NCBI RefSeq assembly: GCF_050320395.1
Contig: NZ_CP144459.1
Coordinates: 1-64,000 of the forward strand
Source of the DNA: Treponema_C sp050320395
GTDB taxonomy: Bacteria > Spirochaetota > Spirochaetia > Treponematales > Treponemataceae
Reading direction: 5' to 3'
Length of the DNA: 64,000 nt
Shown: positions 43,571 through 53,169 of the stretch, one piece after another
How the letters are laid out: every line of letters starts with the position of its first letter
Numbering within the stretch: the first letter of the stretch is position 1
Made by a program: the position numbers and the translations under genes
Notes under the pieces: generated by a model
What the model was told of the DNA's origin: nothing
The model's database searches: none
What the model saw: only the letters and a program-made list of their open reading frames with translations

Positions 43571-43702
43571 AATATTCCCTCCGTGTGTATGGATTGTTTC
43601 GGGCCGTTCAAAATTTTCATTCGTCGGCACCTTAAAAGATATCCGCATATGATAAAATATTCATGCGGCCCTGTCAACCGAAGGCTTTCGGAAATGAGGC
43701 GG

Positions 43703-43797
43703 GAAATAAAAAAAACGGATAAACAGCCTATCGGGCGGTCTATCCGCTTTTTATGTGAACTTAAGTTTTGCCTCCCGATATTTTGCAGGAGGCAAAA
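43703..43797 (-). terminator. Two terminator hairpins after the NADH oxidase
   Basis: On the minus strand, stem TTTTGCCTCC with its complement (43766-43775 and 43788-43797), then a second stem CGGATA with complement (43716-43721 and 43741-43746) followed by eight T. The second has the classical stem plus U-tract of an intrinsic terminator. Confidence 0.75.
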
Positions 43798-43807
43798 TTT
43801 TGTTGTT

Positions 43808-45145
43808 TTACGCTTTCGGCGCTTTTAAAGCCGCCATCGTAATATAGTTATAGGGCTGGTTAAAATGCGGTAAAAAGAAAATGTCCAGCAGTTTTAACTT
43901 GTCGATGGTAACGCGCTCCTGAATCGCGAGCGAAAACATATGTATTCCCATCGAAACGTCCAGGCGCGAGGCCAACTGTGCACCGATAATACGGCGGCTT
44001 CTCTTTTCAAATACGATGCGGATTTTAACCTTTTCGTTTGTGCGCATAAATAAGGCCCGCTGAAAATCTTCGTAGTCGGTATAGTCGGCATCGATACCCG
44101 CAGCCTTTGCCTTGTTTACAGTCAATCCGGTGGAAATCATATTTAAACCGAAAATGGAGATAGCGTTTGAGCCCTGCACGCCCACCGATTCCAAGGATGT
44201 TCCGCATGCGTTGTGTGCGGCGATGAGTCCCGAGCGTACCGCGTTTGTCGCCAAAGCGATATAGTTTACGGCGCCCAAGGCGTTGTCATACACCGTTGCA
44301 CAATCACCTATGGCATAGACATCCTTAACGCTCGTTTCCTGTTTTAAATTGACAAGGTAGGCGCCGTTTTTAAAGCAGTCGAGTCTGTCTTTTGCCAGTT
44401 CCGTATTCGGTCTGAATCCTACGGCCCAAATAACCATGTCCGCATCGACGCTGCCCCGTGAGGTAAGTACACGCTGTACTTTTTTATCGCCTTCAAAACC
44501 CTGAACGCAGGCGCCGAATTTAACTTCCACGCCGTTATCTTCCATATTTTTTTTCATTAAATCGGTAAATTCGCCGTCGTAGTAAACGGGAAGACAGGTT
44601 TCGGCAACATCGATGAGGGTCGTTTTTTTGTTGTGCCTTTTAAAGGCTTCCGCCAATTCGACGCCGATGTAACCCGCACCGATAACGGCGACACTGCGGA
44701 TATCTTCCATTTTTAATTTATCGATAACGGCTTGGGCATCCTGAAAGAGTTTTACCTTTTGTATGTTTTCAAGATTGCTTCCGGGAAGATCGGGAATAAT
44801 CGGGTTTGAGCCGGTTGCCAAAATCAATTTATCGTAGCTTTCGGTTATTGTCTGCCCTTGAGCGTTTTTTGCCGTTACGATTTTTTTGTCAAAATCGATA
44901 TTCGTAACTTCGCTTTCCATGTGGACAACCGCACCCTTGGCTTCCATTTTTTGTTTGTCCGAATAAAAAAGGCCGTCCGAGCCGTCTATTTGATTTCCTA
45001 TCCACAGGGCCATACCGCAGCCCAAAAAGCTTACGTTGGTATTGCGCTCAAAAACGACAACCTGATTGCCCTTATAATTATCCAAAATTGTGTTAATTGC
45101 GGCGGTTCCGGCATGGTTTCCGCCTACAACGATAATTTTACTCAT
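43808..45145 (-). CDS. nox: Water-forming NADH oxidase
   Basis: The 445-residue flavoprotein has FAD/NAD Rossmann motifs (VVGGNHAGTAA, VAVIGAGYIGVELAEAF) and the redox Cys43 in VSFLGCGMALW, typical of H2O-forming NADH oxidases and CoA-disulfide reductase relatives. The enzyme reduces oxygen fully to water, protecting an anaerobe and regenerating NAD+. Promoter TTGACT-16-TAAAAT (minus strand, -35 at 45199-45204) with AAGGGG ribosome site. It diverges from the tetR gene at 45255. Confidence 0.92.
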   Translation of the reverse strand: MSKIIVVGGNHAGTAAINTILDNYKGNQVVVFERNTNVSFLGCGMALWIGNQIDGSDGLFYSDKQKMEAKGAVVHMESEVTNIDFDKKIVTAKNAQGQTITESYDKLILATGSNPIIPDLPGSNLENIQKVKLFQDAQAVIDKLKMEDIRSVAVIGAGYIGVELAEAFKRHNKKTTLIDVAETCLPVYYDGEFTDLMKKNMEDNGVEVKFGACVQGFEGDKKVQRVLTSRGSVDADMVIWAVGFRPNTELAKDRLDCFKNGAYLVNLKQETSVKDVYAIGDCATVYDNALGAVNYIALATNAVRSGLIAAHNACGTSLESVGVQGSNAISIFGLNMISTGLTVNKAKAAGIDADYTDYEDFQRALFMRTNEKVKIRIVFEKRSRRIIGAQLASRLDVSMGIHMFSLAIQERVTIDKLKLLDIFFLPHFNQPYNYITMAALKAPKA

Positions 45146-45195
45146 TGTATAACCCCTTTAATGTCATAGTAATATAATTTTACCCTATTAAAAAG

Positions 45196-45248
45196 AAAAG
45201 TCAACACACAAAAGCCCGTATTGACTTTTTTGCAAACCGAAGTACAAT
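45196..45248. promoter_or_regulatory. Back-to-back promoters nox / tetR
   Basis: Minus: AGTCAA (45199-45204) is the -35 of nox, -10 TAAAAT after 16 bases. Plus: TTGACT (45221-45226), 16-base spacer, TACAAT (45243-45248), six bases before the tetR ATG at 45255. The two -35 boxes form a 9-base inverted repeat AAAAGTCAA / TTGACTTTT. Confidence 0.65.
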
Positions 45249-45254
45249 CGATTT

Positions 45255-45878
45255 ATGCCCAAGTTCGAACGCAAAACAAAGGAAGAACGCCGCCGCGAAA
45301 TACGGGAAGCCGCAAAGAAAGTCTTTTTGAAAAAAGGCTACCGCAATGCGACTATGGAAGATATTGTTGCGGCGACAAGTCTTTCCAAAGGAGGCGTGTA
45401 TCAATATTATAAAAGCACCAAGGCAATTATGTTCGACATTATGCAGGGCGGCAATTTTTTCAGGCATTCGCGTTCTCGGGAAATTATAAAAGAAGGCTTG
45501 GAAGCTCAAGCCGATGTTTTTGAAATTATGACGCGGGTTTGGGAGGCGAAGCTCTTTGAAAAGGTGCGCGAAAAAAAACTCTATCTTATGTTTTTGGCCG
45601 AAATACCTTACGATAAAGAAACCGAAGCCCTGCACCGCAAACTGGAAAAGCAATCGTTTGAACTTGCTTTGAATGCCCTTGAAGAAAATGCGGCGGTTTT
45701 TCCGGAACTGCGGCACATGGTAAAAAAAATGTTGTACTCCGATATATTGCTTTATTCGCGTATGTCTATCGGTATTATGATGTCTTACGAATTGTTCAGC
45801 GATAAAAAAATCTTCGATTCCAAGCGCGATGAAATCCATTCTATAATTTATGCCTTTATAAAAAAAACGTTTGAATAA
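45255..45878 (+). CDS. TetR family transcriptional regulator (second copy in window)
   Basis: The 207-residue protein has the HTH segment ATMEDIVAATSLSKGGVYQYYKSTKAI at about residues 32-58 after the basic stretch MPKFERKTKEERRREIREAA. The ATG lies six bases after the -10 and no ribosome site is present, so a leaderless message is predicted. It precedes a MATE gene whose leader has a 28-base palindrome, the likely operator. Confidence 0.88.
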   Translation: MPKFERKTKEERRREIREAAKKVFLKKGYRNATMEDIVAATSLSKGGVYQYYKSTKAIMFDIMQGGNFFRHSRSREIIKEGLEAQADVFEIMTRVWEAKLFEKVREKKLYLMFLAEIPYDKETEALHRKLEKQSFELALNALEENAAVFPELRHMVKKMLYSDILLYSRMSIGIMMSYELFSDKKIFDSKRDEIHSIIYAFIKKTFE

Positions 45879-45956
45879 AAACTGCACACGGATGTGCAAA
45901 AAACGCTATCGCGAGTTTTGCAGACACTATTGACAATAAAATTAGTTTTATATAAC

Positions 45957-45984
45957 ATATAACCGACGCTTGCGTCGGTTATAT
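45957..45984. promoter_or_regulatory. Perfect palindromic operator before the MATE gene
   Basis: Arm ATATAACCGACGC (13 bases), two-base centre TT, then the exact complement. It lies at the expected transcription start of a promoter with TTGACA at 45930-45935 and a -10 near 45951-45958. Size, symmetry and position fit a TetR operator; as RNA it would fold into a strong hairpin. A short TGCACA-CGGA-TGTGCA hairpin lies further upstream at 45885-45900. Confidence 0.75.
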
Positions 45985-46021
45985 CCTTGCGCTGCGTCTT
46001 GCTTATATTTGGAGGTATGTT

Positions 46022-47371
46022 ATGACGGATAAAAGAGAAGCGCTTATCGGCGGCAATATGTTTTCGCTTATGTTAAAGCTGAGCGTTCCGGGCATTATCG
46101 GTATGCTTGTTATCAGCTTATACAGCTTTGTTGACGGCATCTTTGTCGGACGCTTTGTCGGAGAAGCGGCGTTGGGAGCAATCAGTATCGCCTATCCTTT
46201 TACGCTTTTAAACAACGGTATTGCCGTTTTGGTCGGTATAGGTTCGGCTTCGGTATTGTCGCGCGCGGTCGGCCGCCAAGACAAAAAAACAATCGATGCG
46301 GTTATGGGGAACGTGCTTATTCTTACCCTGATGTTTTCATCGGCGGTGATGATTTTAGGTTATATCTTTGCACCGCAGCTTTTAAAACTTATCGGCGCGG
46401 AAGGAAAGATGTTCGATTTTGCCGTGCGCTATTTGCGCATCGTCTATTTCGGCTCGATTTTTGTAAACTTCGGTCAAGCGTCGAATATGGTAATCCGCGG
46501 CGAAGGCAGGATGGGTCTTGCAATGCTCCTTATGGGTATAAGCGCCGTACTGAACATTATTTTGGATGCCGTTTTTATTATACCGCTTAATATGGGAATC
46601 GAAGGCGCCGCGGTTGCAACCGTTATTTCGCAGATTGTTCTTGCGGTTTTAAACTTTTTATATTTTACCGTGTTCAGTAAAAACGTGCGGCTTACACGGT
46701 TCAGATTGGAAAAGAGCATTGTAAAAGGTACCCTGTCGGTCGGCGTTTCGGCAATGTTTATGCAAGTATTTTCTTTGATTCAACAAGCGCTTATCTATTC
46801 GACTTTAAAGCGCTGCGGGGGCGAAGATCAGGTTGTGTTAATGGGCGCTTTTTTCAGATACATAATGCTCGCCTTTATTCCGCTGTGGGGAATAAGCCAG
46901 GGCTTCCAGCCCTTTGCCGGAACCAATTTCGGCGCCAAACGGTTTGACCGCGTAAAAAAAGGCACCCTGTTGTTTTACGGTTTCGGCTTTACCCTTGCCC
47001 TGCTTTTTTGGCTCGGCTTTTTACTTTCACCTCAAGGGATTTTGGGCTTGTTTATCAAAGACAATCCGGCCCTTGTCGCAGCCGGCACAACGAACGCCCT
47101 GGCGGCAATTATCCTTTTTCCGCTTTCGGCATTGATGATTATCAATATTACCCTGTTTCAAGCCGTCGGACAGGCAAAATACGCCGGAATCTTCGTTATG
47201 GCGCGCCAGCTTATTTTATACGTCCCCGCCGTATTGATTTTACCCCTCTTTTTCGGTGTGCGCGGCGTATGGATTACGGGAACCGTTGTCGATACCCTTG
47301 TAACCCTTGCCTCGATAATTGTCGTACTCAAATTGTTTAAAACGGAGTTGGCGGAAAACAAAGAAAAATAA
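46022..47371 (+). CDS. MATE family multidrug/toxin efflux transporter (second copy)
   Basis: The 449-residue protein has twelve hydrophobic segments and MATE motifs (SFVDGIFVGRFVGEAALGAI, the MVIRGEGRMG loop). Same family as the gene at 6605 but with separate regulator and operator. GGAGG ribosome site at 46012-46016. Followed by a terminator. Substrate unknown. Confidence 0.92.
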   Translation: MTDKREALIGGNMFSLMLKLSVPGIIGMLVISLYSFVDGIFVGRFVGEAALGAISIAYPFTLLNNGIAVLVGIGSASVLSRAVGRQDKKTIDAVMGNVLILTLMFSSAVMILGYIFAPQLLKLIGAEGKMFDFAVRYLRIVYFGSIFVNFGQASNMVIRGEGRMGLAMLLMGISAVLNIILDAVFIIPLNMGIEGAAVATVISQIVLAVLNFLYFTVFSKNVRLTRFRLEKSIVKGTLSVGVSAMFMQVFSLIQQALIYSTLKRCGGEDQVVLMGAFFRYIMLAFIPLWGISQGFQPFAGTNFGAKRFDRVKKGTLLFYGFGFTLALLFWLGFLLSPQGILGLFIKDNPALVAAGTTNALAAIILFPLSALMIINITLFQAVGQAKYAGIFVMARQLILYVPAVLILPLFFGVRGVWITGTVVDTLVTLASIIVVLKLFKTELAENKEK

Positions 47372-47382
47372 AGGAATAAATT

Positions 47383-47415
47383 ACCGCCGCCGCACCTTAC
47401 GGGGACGGCGGTTTT
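47383..47415 (+). terminator. Terminator after the MATE gene
   Basis: ACCGCCG (47383-47389) pairs with CGGCGGT (47406-47412), followed by TTTT. Confidence 0.65.
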
Positions 47416-47478
47416 CATACCCGTTTTCCGGCGATACTTCCTTTGCGCTCCTTTCTGTGTAAACCCCTCTGTCCGGCA

Positions 47479-47507
47479 TTTACATTTTTATGCGTTTACC
47501 GTAAAAT
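47479..47507 (+). promoter_or_regulatory. Promoter of tex
   Basis: TTTACA (47479-47484), 17-base spacer, TAAAAT (47502-47507), then eight bases to the ATG at 47516. No Shine-Dalgarno sequence. Confidence 0.6.
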
Positions 47508-47515
47508 AGCCCTCT

Positions 47516-49912
47516 ATGGAATTTACGCAGGAATTTATTGACTCCCTTTCGGCTGATGAAGCCGAAATTATGAAACAGGTCGCGGACGAATTGGATATAC
47601 GCGCACAGCAAGTGCACGCGGTTATTTCGCTGGTAAACGAAGGCTGTACGGTACCCTTTATTTCGCGCTACCGAAAAGAACAGCACGGCTCCCTGGACGA
47701 AGTGCAGGTGCGAAGCTGCGATCATTTGTTTAAAAGCCGCATGAACCTCGAAAACCGCCGCCTCGAAATTATACGCGGCATTTTTGCCCAAGGGAAATTG
47801 ACCGACTTTTTATACGAAGCGGTAAAGGCGGCTAAAACCTTAACCGAGCTTGAAGACCTTTGGGCTCCCTTTAAAAAGAAAAAGAAAACCCGCGGTATGC
47901 TTGCTTCAGAACGCGGCCTTGAACCCTTGGCCGAAGCGATGCTTTCTCTCGATAAGGAGTCGCTTGAAAAAAAAGCGGAAGAGTTCGTCAACACAACTGC
48001 CGAACCGGAAGAACTGCGCGTACCCGACGTTCAGGCAGCCCTTGCAGGCGCCCGGGATATTATTGCCGAGCGTACCGCTCAGGACGGTGCAAACCGCCAA
48101 GCAGTCAGCGATTTTTATATTAAAAGCGGTCTTATCCGCGTACAGGGTATCGGCGATGAAGAGGCGCAAAAAACGTCCGTGTACCAAATGTACTGGGATT
48201 ATTCGGAGCCTTTAAATCAAATAAAGCCGCACCGCATTTTGGCAATAAACCGCGGCGAGCGCGAAGGCGTCCTTGAAGTTAAGGTCGACGTGGACACGGA
48301 CGAAGCTGCAGAACTTTTAAAAAAGCGCGTTGTGATTCACAATCCCTACCATGCCGAAGCGATAGAAGACGGTCTTGCCCGCCTTTTATCGCCTGCGGTT
48401 TTAAGGGAAATACGCGGCAATCAAAGCGATGAAGCCGACGATCACGGTATCGGTATTTTCAGCGAAAACTTAAAAAACCTGCTTATGACGCAGCCCATCA
48501 AGGGCACCCGCGTTTTGGGGGTAGACCCCGGAATCCGCACGGGCACCAAATGCGCCGCCCTTGACGAAACGGGAAAATATTTGGGCAGCTTTGTTATCTA
48601 TCAGCACAAAGCCGATGAATCCTGCGCGGTATTGCGTAAAGCGATAAAGGATTACGAAGTACAGCTGGTTGCGGTCGGAAACGGAACGGGTACCAAAGAA
48701 GTGCAGGAAATCGTTTCAAAGGTGCTTACCGAAAACTTTCCCGACGTTTTATACACGGTTGTCGATGAAGACGGCGCTTCGGTATACTCCGCAAGCGATA
48801 CCGCCCGCGAAGAGTTTCCCGACCTTGACTTAACCATCCGCGGCGCCATTTCCATAGGCCGAAGGCTCCAAGACCCCCTTGCCGAATTGGTAAAAATCGA
48901 CCCCAAATCAATCGGTGTGGGCCTGTATCAGCACGATTTAAATCAAAAAAAGCTTTCGGATATGCTCGATGAAGTGGTAGGCTCGGTTGTAAACAACGTA
49001 GGCGTCAATTTGAACACCGCTTCGGCTTCTCTTTTAAAATACGTGTCGGGCATAAGCGCATCGGTTGCAAAACGCATTGTCGCCTACCGCGAAGAAAAGG
49101 GAAAAATCACCAGCAGAAGCGAACTGCAAAACGTATCGGGCTTGGGCCCTAAAGCTTACGAGCAGTGCGCGGGCTTTTTAAAAATTCCCGAAAGCACCGA
49201 TCCCCTTGACAATACCTGGGTACACCCCGAAAACTACGAGCCTGCACGCATTATCTTCGGCTTAATTCAAAAAAATGCGGACGTAACGGGCGATGTTAAA
49301 AAAGAACTGCGGGAAACCTACAGCCTCGGCGAGCAAACCGTTCAGGACATTGTAGAAGAATTAAAAAAGCCCAACCGCGACCCGCGCGACGGCTATCCCA
49401 AGCCCATTATGCAAAAGGGCGTTGTTACCTTTGAAGATTTAAAAGAAGGCATGAAGGTTACCGGCAAAATCAAAAATGTCGTAGACTTCGGAGCCTTTGT
49501 CGATTTGGGCATTAAAGAAACCGCCCTCGTGCATATTTCGGAATTGAGCGACTCTTACGTGTCCGACCCGATGGAAGTGGTGCGCGTCGGCGATATAAAA
49601 GAGTGCACGATTATCGGCCTCGATGCCGACAGAAGGCGCATAAGCTTGTCGCTTAAAAGCAATCCCTCCCTTCATTCGGCAGGAGGTACTGCAGGCGCGG
49701 CTGCGGGCGGCGCAAGGCTCAACGGCCGCGAAGTGCGCTCCGAGCAATCGGGCGGTGTTCCGGCAGGTTTTACGGGAGCAAAAAAAGCCGCCGTCAGGGC
49801 GGTGCGTTCAGGTTCACCTGCAAACCGCACACGGGATGAAAGGCCCCGGCAAAGCGGCGGCCGCGACGACGGCATGACCTACAATCCCTTTGCGGCTTTG
49901 CTTAAAAAATAA
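47516..49912 (+). CDS. tex: Tex-type S1 RNA-binding protein
   Basis: The 798-residue protein has the Tex layout: N-terminal HTH region (ISLVNEGCTVPFISRYRKEQ), the YqgF/RuvX-like domain (VLGVDPGIRTGTKCA), helix-hairpin-helix repeats (GVNLNTASASLLKYVSGISA) and the S1 domain (GMKVTGKIKNVVDFGAFVDL). Tex binds RNA and affects transcription and gene expression; its exact role is not known. A Gly/Ala/Arg-rich tail of about 70 residues follows the S1 domain. Start supported by the promoter immediately upstream. Confidence 0.94.
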   Translation: MEFTQEFIDSLSADEAEIMKQVADELDIRAQQVHAVISLVNEGCTVPFISRYRKEQHGSLDEVQVRSCDHLFKSRMNLENRRLEIIRGIFAQGKLTDFLYEAVKAAKTLTELEDLWAPFKKKKKTRGMLASERGLEPLAEAMLSLDKESLEKKAEEFVNTTAEPEELRVPDVQAALAGARDIIAERTAQDGANRQAVSDFYIKSGLIRVQGIGDEEAQKTSVYQMYWDYSEPLNQIKPHRILAINRGEREGVLEVKVDVDTDEAAELLKKRVVIHNPYHAEAIEDGLARLLSPAVLREIRGNQSDEADDHGIGIFSENLKNLLMTQPIKGTRVLGVDPGIRTGTKCAALDETGKYLGSFVIYQHKADESCAVLRKAIKDYEVQLVAVGNGTGTKEVQEIVSKVLTENFPDVLYTVVDEDGASVYSASDTAREEFPDLDLTIRGAISIGRRLQDPLAELVKIDPKSIGVGLYQHDLNQKKLSDMLDEVVGSVVNNVGVNLNTASASLLKYVSGISASVAKRIVAYREEKGKITSRSELQNVSGLGPKAYEQCAGFLKIPESTDPLDNTWVHPENYEPARIIFGLIQKNADVTGDVKKELRETYSLGEQTVQDIVEELKKPNRDPRDGYPKPIMQKGVVTFEDLKEGMKVTGKIKNVVDFGAFVDLGIKETALVHISELSDSYVSDPMEVVRVGDIKECTIIGLDADRRRISLSLKSNPSLHSAGGTAGAAAGGARLNGREVRSEQSGGVPAGFTGAKKAAVRAVRSGSPANRTRDERPRQSGGRDDGMTYNPFAALLKK

Positions 49913-49990
49913 TATCCGTGCGACTGCCTGAAATCCGCCGGGGTTTCGGGCAGCCCGAAGCGGGAAATTTCGCGTTTTAAGGAGGAAAAA

Positions 49991-50458
49991 ATGATTTTTG
50001 ATACCCTTGAAAACCTTCCCAAGTATGTTCCGCTTGTTTCCGGCTTGGAAGAAGTGTTGCGCTGTTTAAAAAACGGCAATCTTGCCGATAAAGAGGCGGG
50101 CTCTTATACAACGGCCAACAACAATGTCCGCTATAATATCGCCGAATACGATACGGGCACGGAAGGAAAACGCTTTGAAAAACATCGTTTTGATATCGAC
50201 GTGCAGGTTTTGCTTAAAGGAAAAGAAAAAATGGACTTTACCTTTGATACCCTGTGCGGTCCCTACGGCGATTACGATGAGCAAAAAGACGTTTCCTTTG
50301 CGGACGGTACAAGCCTTTTAAGCCTTGAAGCTTCAACAAGCGACTTTGTCATATTTTTGTCCGGAGAGGTTCACAAACCCGGTTTACCGGCCTCCTCGAG
50401 CGAAAGGGTAAAAAAGGTTATTTTTAAAATACGGAAACAGGATAAAATCTCCGGATAA
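49991..50458 (+). CDS. YhcH/YjgK/YiaL family protein
   Basis: The 155-residue protein is a single cupin-like DUF386 domain: the segments RYNIAEYDTGTEGKRFEKHR, FDIDVQVLLKGKE and EVHKPGLP carry the conserved His/Glu metal ligands. Relatives act in sialic acid or hexose metabolism (NanQ-like anomerase). AAGGAGG ribosome site. No sugar genes adjoin. Confidence 0.88.
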   Translation: MIFDTLENLPKYVPLVSGLEEVLRCLKNGNLADKEAGSYTTANNNVRYNIAEYDTGTEGKRFEKHRFDIDVQVLLKGKEKMDFTFDTLCGPYGDYDEQKDVSFADGTSLLSLEASTSDFVIFLSGEVHKPGLPASSSERVKKVIFKIRKQDKISG

Positions 50459-50510
50459 GTTTTTTTGTAAGGATACAGGGAACTTTTTTCATCGTTTTGA
50501 CTTTTCTATA

Positions 50511-50539
50511 ATGACAAAAACTCAAAAAGCGTGTATAAT
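50511..50539 (+). promoter_or_regulatory. Promoter of the acyl-CoA ligase
   Basis: ATGACA (50511-50516), 17-base spacer, TATAAT (50534-50539); leader about 25 bases with AAAAGGA before the ATG at 50570. Confidence 0.7.
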
Positions 50540-50569
50540 AATAGGAAAGAAATCTTAAAAGGATGTCAT

Positions 50570-52321
50570 ATGAGTAAACCTGTAACCGACCGCAAACCCT
50601 GGGCCTTTTTGGACAGCTACCGGGGTACGGACTTTAAGGGGGATTGGCCGACCCTTCCCGAAATGCTTCGTATTACCGTCAAGCGTTTCGGAGAGCGCCC
50701 CTGTTTTACCGTTTTTGAAAGTGAAAAGCACACGCTCACTTACAACGAAGTGCTTGCCGATATTGAACGCTTGGCCGCATGGCTTGCCGCCGAGGGTGTT
50801 AAAAAGGGCGACCGCGTTGCCGTATCGGGTAAAAACTCCCCCGAATGGGCAACGGTTTATTTTGCAGCCCTTTTTGCCGGGGCGATTATCGTTCCGATAG
50901 ACTATGCTCTGCATGAAAATGAGATCGAAAACCTTTTAAAAGCTTCCGAGCCTAAGGTCTTCTTTGTTGACGAAGAACGCTATGAATATTTCAGTTCAAA
51001 AGGAAAGGCAAAGCCGGCCGTCTATTCCCTTTCTCCCAAATTTAAAGATACCTATGTGTACGGTTTAAAAACCGATAAGGCGGTAAAAATAACGCCTGCC
51101 GAAGAAAACGATACGGCCGCGATTTTGTTTACTTCGGGTACCACCGGAAATCCCAAGGGCGTTATGCTTTCACACAAAAACCTTGTTTCCGACTGTTATA
51201 TTGCCCAAACCAACTTGGAAATCTTTGAAACCGACGTTTTTTACGCCCTTTTACCGATTCACCACTCTTACACCATGCAGGCGGTTTTTATCGAATCTTT
51301 GTCGGTCGGTGCGGAATTGGTTTTTGCAAAGAGCATGGCCGTGTCCCGCATGCTCCGAGAATTGCGCGAAGGCAAAATTACCATGCTTTTGGGCGTTCCC
51401 CTTTTGTTCAACAAACTGCTTGCAGGAATTCTCAAGGGTGTTAAAGAAAAGGGGCCTGTCGTATACGGCCTTATCCGTACCCTTATGGGCATTTCTTATA
51501 TTATCAAAAAACTCACCGGAGTAAACCCCGGTAAAAAAATGTTCAAAACCCTCTTGGAAAAAGCGAGCATCAGCACCATCCGCATCGCCATTTCCGGAGG
51601 CGGCCCCCTTGCCGCAAGCGTATTCCGTATGTATCAGGAACTCGGCATAGACTTTATCCAGGGTTACGGATTGACCGAAACCTCCCCGATTATCGCGTTG
51701 AACCCCAAAGAGCACTTTAAAATCGAAAGCGTCGGCCGCTTTTTCCACCCGCATATGGAAATGCAAATCCTCGACCCGGACGAAAACGGCATAGGAGAAG
51801 TTATCGTTAAAGGTCCGATGATTATGCAGGGTTACTATAAAATGGAAAAAGAAACGGCAGAAGTATTTACCACCGATAAAGACCCCTGCGGGCCCGGCTG
51901 GTTTAAAACGGGAGATTTGGGCAAGCTCGATTCGGAAAACTATCTCTATCTTGCCGGCCGCGCGAAAAACCTCATCGTAACCGAAGGCGGTAAAAACGTA
52001 TTCCCCGAAGAAATCGAAAACGCCTTCCAGCTCTATACCGAGATTGAGCAAATTACGATTCAGGGTTATTTGCAGGATGCCGCAATGAAATCCGAGGGAA
52101 TCGAGGCCCTTGTTTATCCTTCCGATGATTTGTTCAAAAAACTGAACCTTATCCGAGGCTCAAACGATTCCGTTGACCCCGTATACGATTCGATTAAAGA
52201 TATTATCGACAAGGTAAATAAAACCCTTGCAACCTATGCGCGTATTTCCAAAATAACCGTTTTGGAAGAGCCGCTCGAAATGACGACTACCCGCAAGGTA
52301 AAGCGCAAATACAATAAATAG
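50570..52321 (+). CDS. Long-chain fatty acid--CoA ligase / AMP-binding enzyme
   Basis: The 583-residue protein has the adenylation signature ILFTSGTTGNPKGVMLSHK, then QGYGLTETSP and FKTGDLGKLD, with the C-terminal lysine region KVKRKYN. It activates a carboxylic acid with ATP and probably transfers it to CoA; long-chain acids are likely from length and homology. Treponemes take host lipids, so fatty acid activation fits. Terminator follows. Confidence 0.88.
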   Translation: MSKPVTDRKPWAFLDSYRGTDFKGDWPTLPEMLRITVKRFGERPCFTVFESEKHTLTYNEVLADIERLAAWLAAEGVKKGDRVAVSGKNSPEWATVYFAALFAGAIIVPIDYALHENEIENLLKASEPKVFFVDEERYEYFSSKGKAKPAVYSLSPKFKDTYVYGLKTDKAVKITPAEENDTAAILFTSGTTGNPKGVMLSHKNLVSDCYIAQTNLEIFETDVFYALLPIHHSYTMQAVFIESLSVGAELVFAKSMAVSRMLRELREGKITMLLGVPLLFNKLLAGILKGVKEKGPVVYGLIRTLMGISYIIKKLTGVNPGKKMFKTLLEKASISTIRIAISGGGPLAASVFRMYQELGIDFIQGYGLTETSPIIALNPKEHFKIESVGRFFHPHMEMQILDPDENGIGEVIVKGPMIMQGYYKMEKETAEVFTTDKDPCGPGWFKTGDLGKLDSENYLYLAGRAKNLIVTEGGKNVFPEEIENAFQLYTEIEQITIQGYLQDAAMKSEGIEALVYPSDDLFKKLNLIRGSNDSVDPVYDSIKDIIDKVNKTLATYARISKITVLEEPLEMTTTRKVKRKYNK

Positions 52322-52331
52322 CGTATCCTGA

Positions 52332-52380
52332 AAACCGGCTCATCGTACCCCGACAGGTTCGAAAGGCCGGTTTTTTTATA
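52332..52380 (+). terminator. Intrinsic terminator after the acyl-CoA ligase
   Basis: AAACCGGC (52332-52339) pairs with GCCGGTTT (52366-52373), the right arm running into TTTTTTT. Convergent with the SGNH hydrolase gene. Confidence 0.75.
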
Positions 52381-52405
52381 TTCTCTTTATGCCGGATAAT
52401 CGGTT

Positions 52406-53023
52406 TTACAGGATTGTTTTGATTTTTTCGGCTAAGGCTTGGGCAAAGGGTTCCAAACTTTTTTCATCAAAATGCATATAGTCGATTTTATTTGCGCGGG
52501 CCGCTTCGTTTGCATCCATGTGATAGACGTTTAAGTCGGCTGAAACTTTTTTATAATACTCGTTGAGGCGCATTGATTTTTCGCTGCAGCTCTCTCCCAT
52601 AATGTCTGCGGTCTCGGTTTTATAAATAAGCGGGTCTATATGTATCGGCGTAACAATAAGGATTTTTCCCGCATCCAAAAACCGTGCCTGCGTAACCAGA
52701 CGGCGCATTCCTTCTCCGATGTTACGGGCGGTCGCACCGAAGTAGCCCTTGCAGTCGTTTGTGCCGAGCATAATCACGGTTAAATCAATGGGTATGTGAC
52801 TTTTTATAATCGGCTCCAAGGTACTTAAGCCGTTTAAGCCGTATGTAAGCGGGTCGTCGAAAACCGTTGTTCTGCCGCATAAACCTTCATCTATAATGCG
52901 GAATTCCGTGCCGAGAAGGGAAGCTAGGCGGGTCGGCCATCGGAGGCTGTAATCGAATCTGCCGCCCGTTGCGGCATTAAAGCCCCATGTATTCGAATCG
53001 CCGTAACACAAAATCGTTTTCAT
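52406..53023 (-). CDS. SGNH/GDSL hydrolase
   Basis: The 205-residue protein starts MKTILCYGDSNTWGFN: block I GDSNTWG with the catalytic Ser, block III MLGTNDCKG and C-terminal DYMHFD near the catalytic His. Such enzymes hydrolyse esters (lipases, arylesterases). No signal peptide. ATG at 53023 with AAAGGGG upstream. Confidence 0.9.
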   Translation of the reverse strand: MKTILCYGDSNTWGFNAATGGRFDYSLRWPTRLASLLGTEFRIIDEGLCGRTTVFDDPLTYGLNGLSTLEPIIKSHIPIDLTVIMLGTNDCKGYFGATARNIGEGMRRLVTQARFLDAGKILIVTPIHIDPLIYKTETADIMGESCSEKSMRLNEYYKKVSADLNVYHMDANEAARANKIDYMHFDEKSLEPFAQALAEKIKTIL

Positions 53024-53169
53024 TATTACCCCTTTAGAGCCGCAAAACAAGCCCCTTTGTTAAGTTATTTACAGAACGGTGCGATTATATCATTGTTTTA
53101 TGACGCTGTCCATGCATCCGGATACCTGTGCCCCCTGTTCTCTTTCGGTTTTATCGTATATAATTCGCT

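Noticed and set aside
43571..43700. Gene upstream of the flavocytochrome
   Set aside because: The in-frame upstream extension lacks protein character and contains the ribosome site; only leader and terminators are visible.
51251..52051. Minus-strand open frame (266 codons) opposite the acyl-CoA ligase
   Set aside because: Shadow frame of a conserved enzyme; no motif and no promoter.
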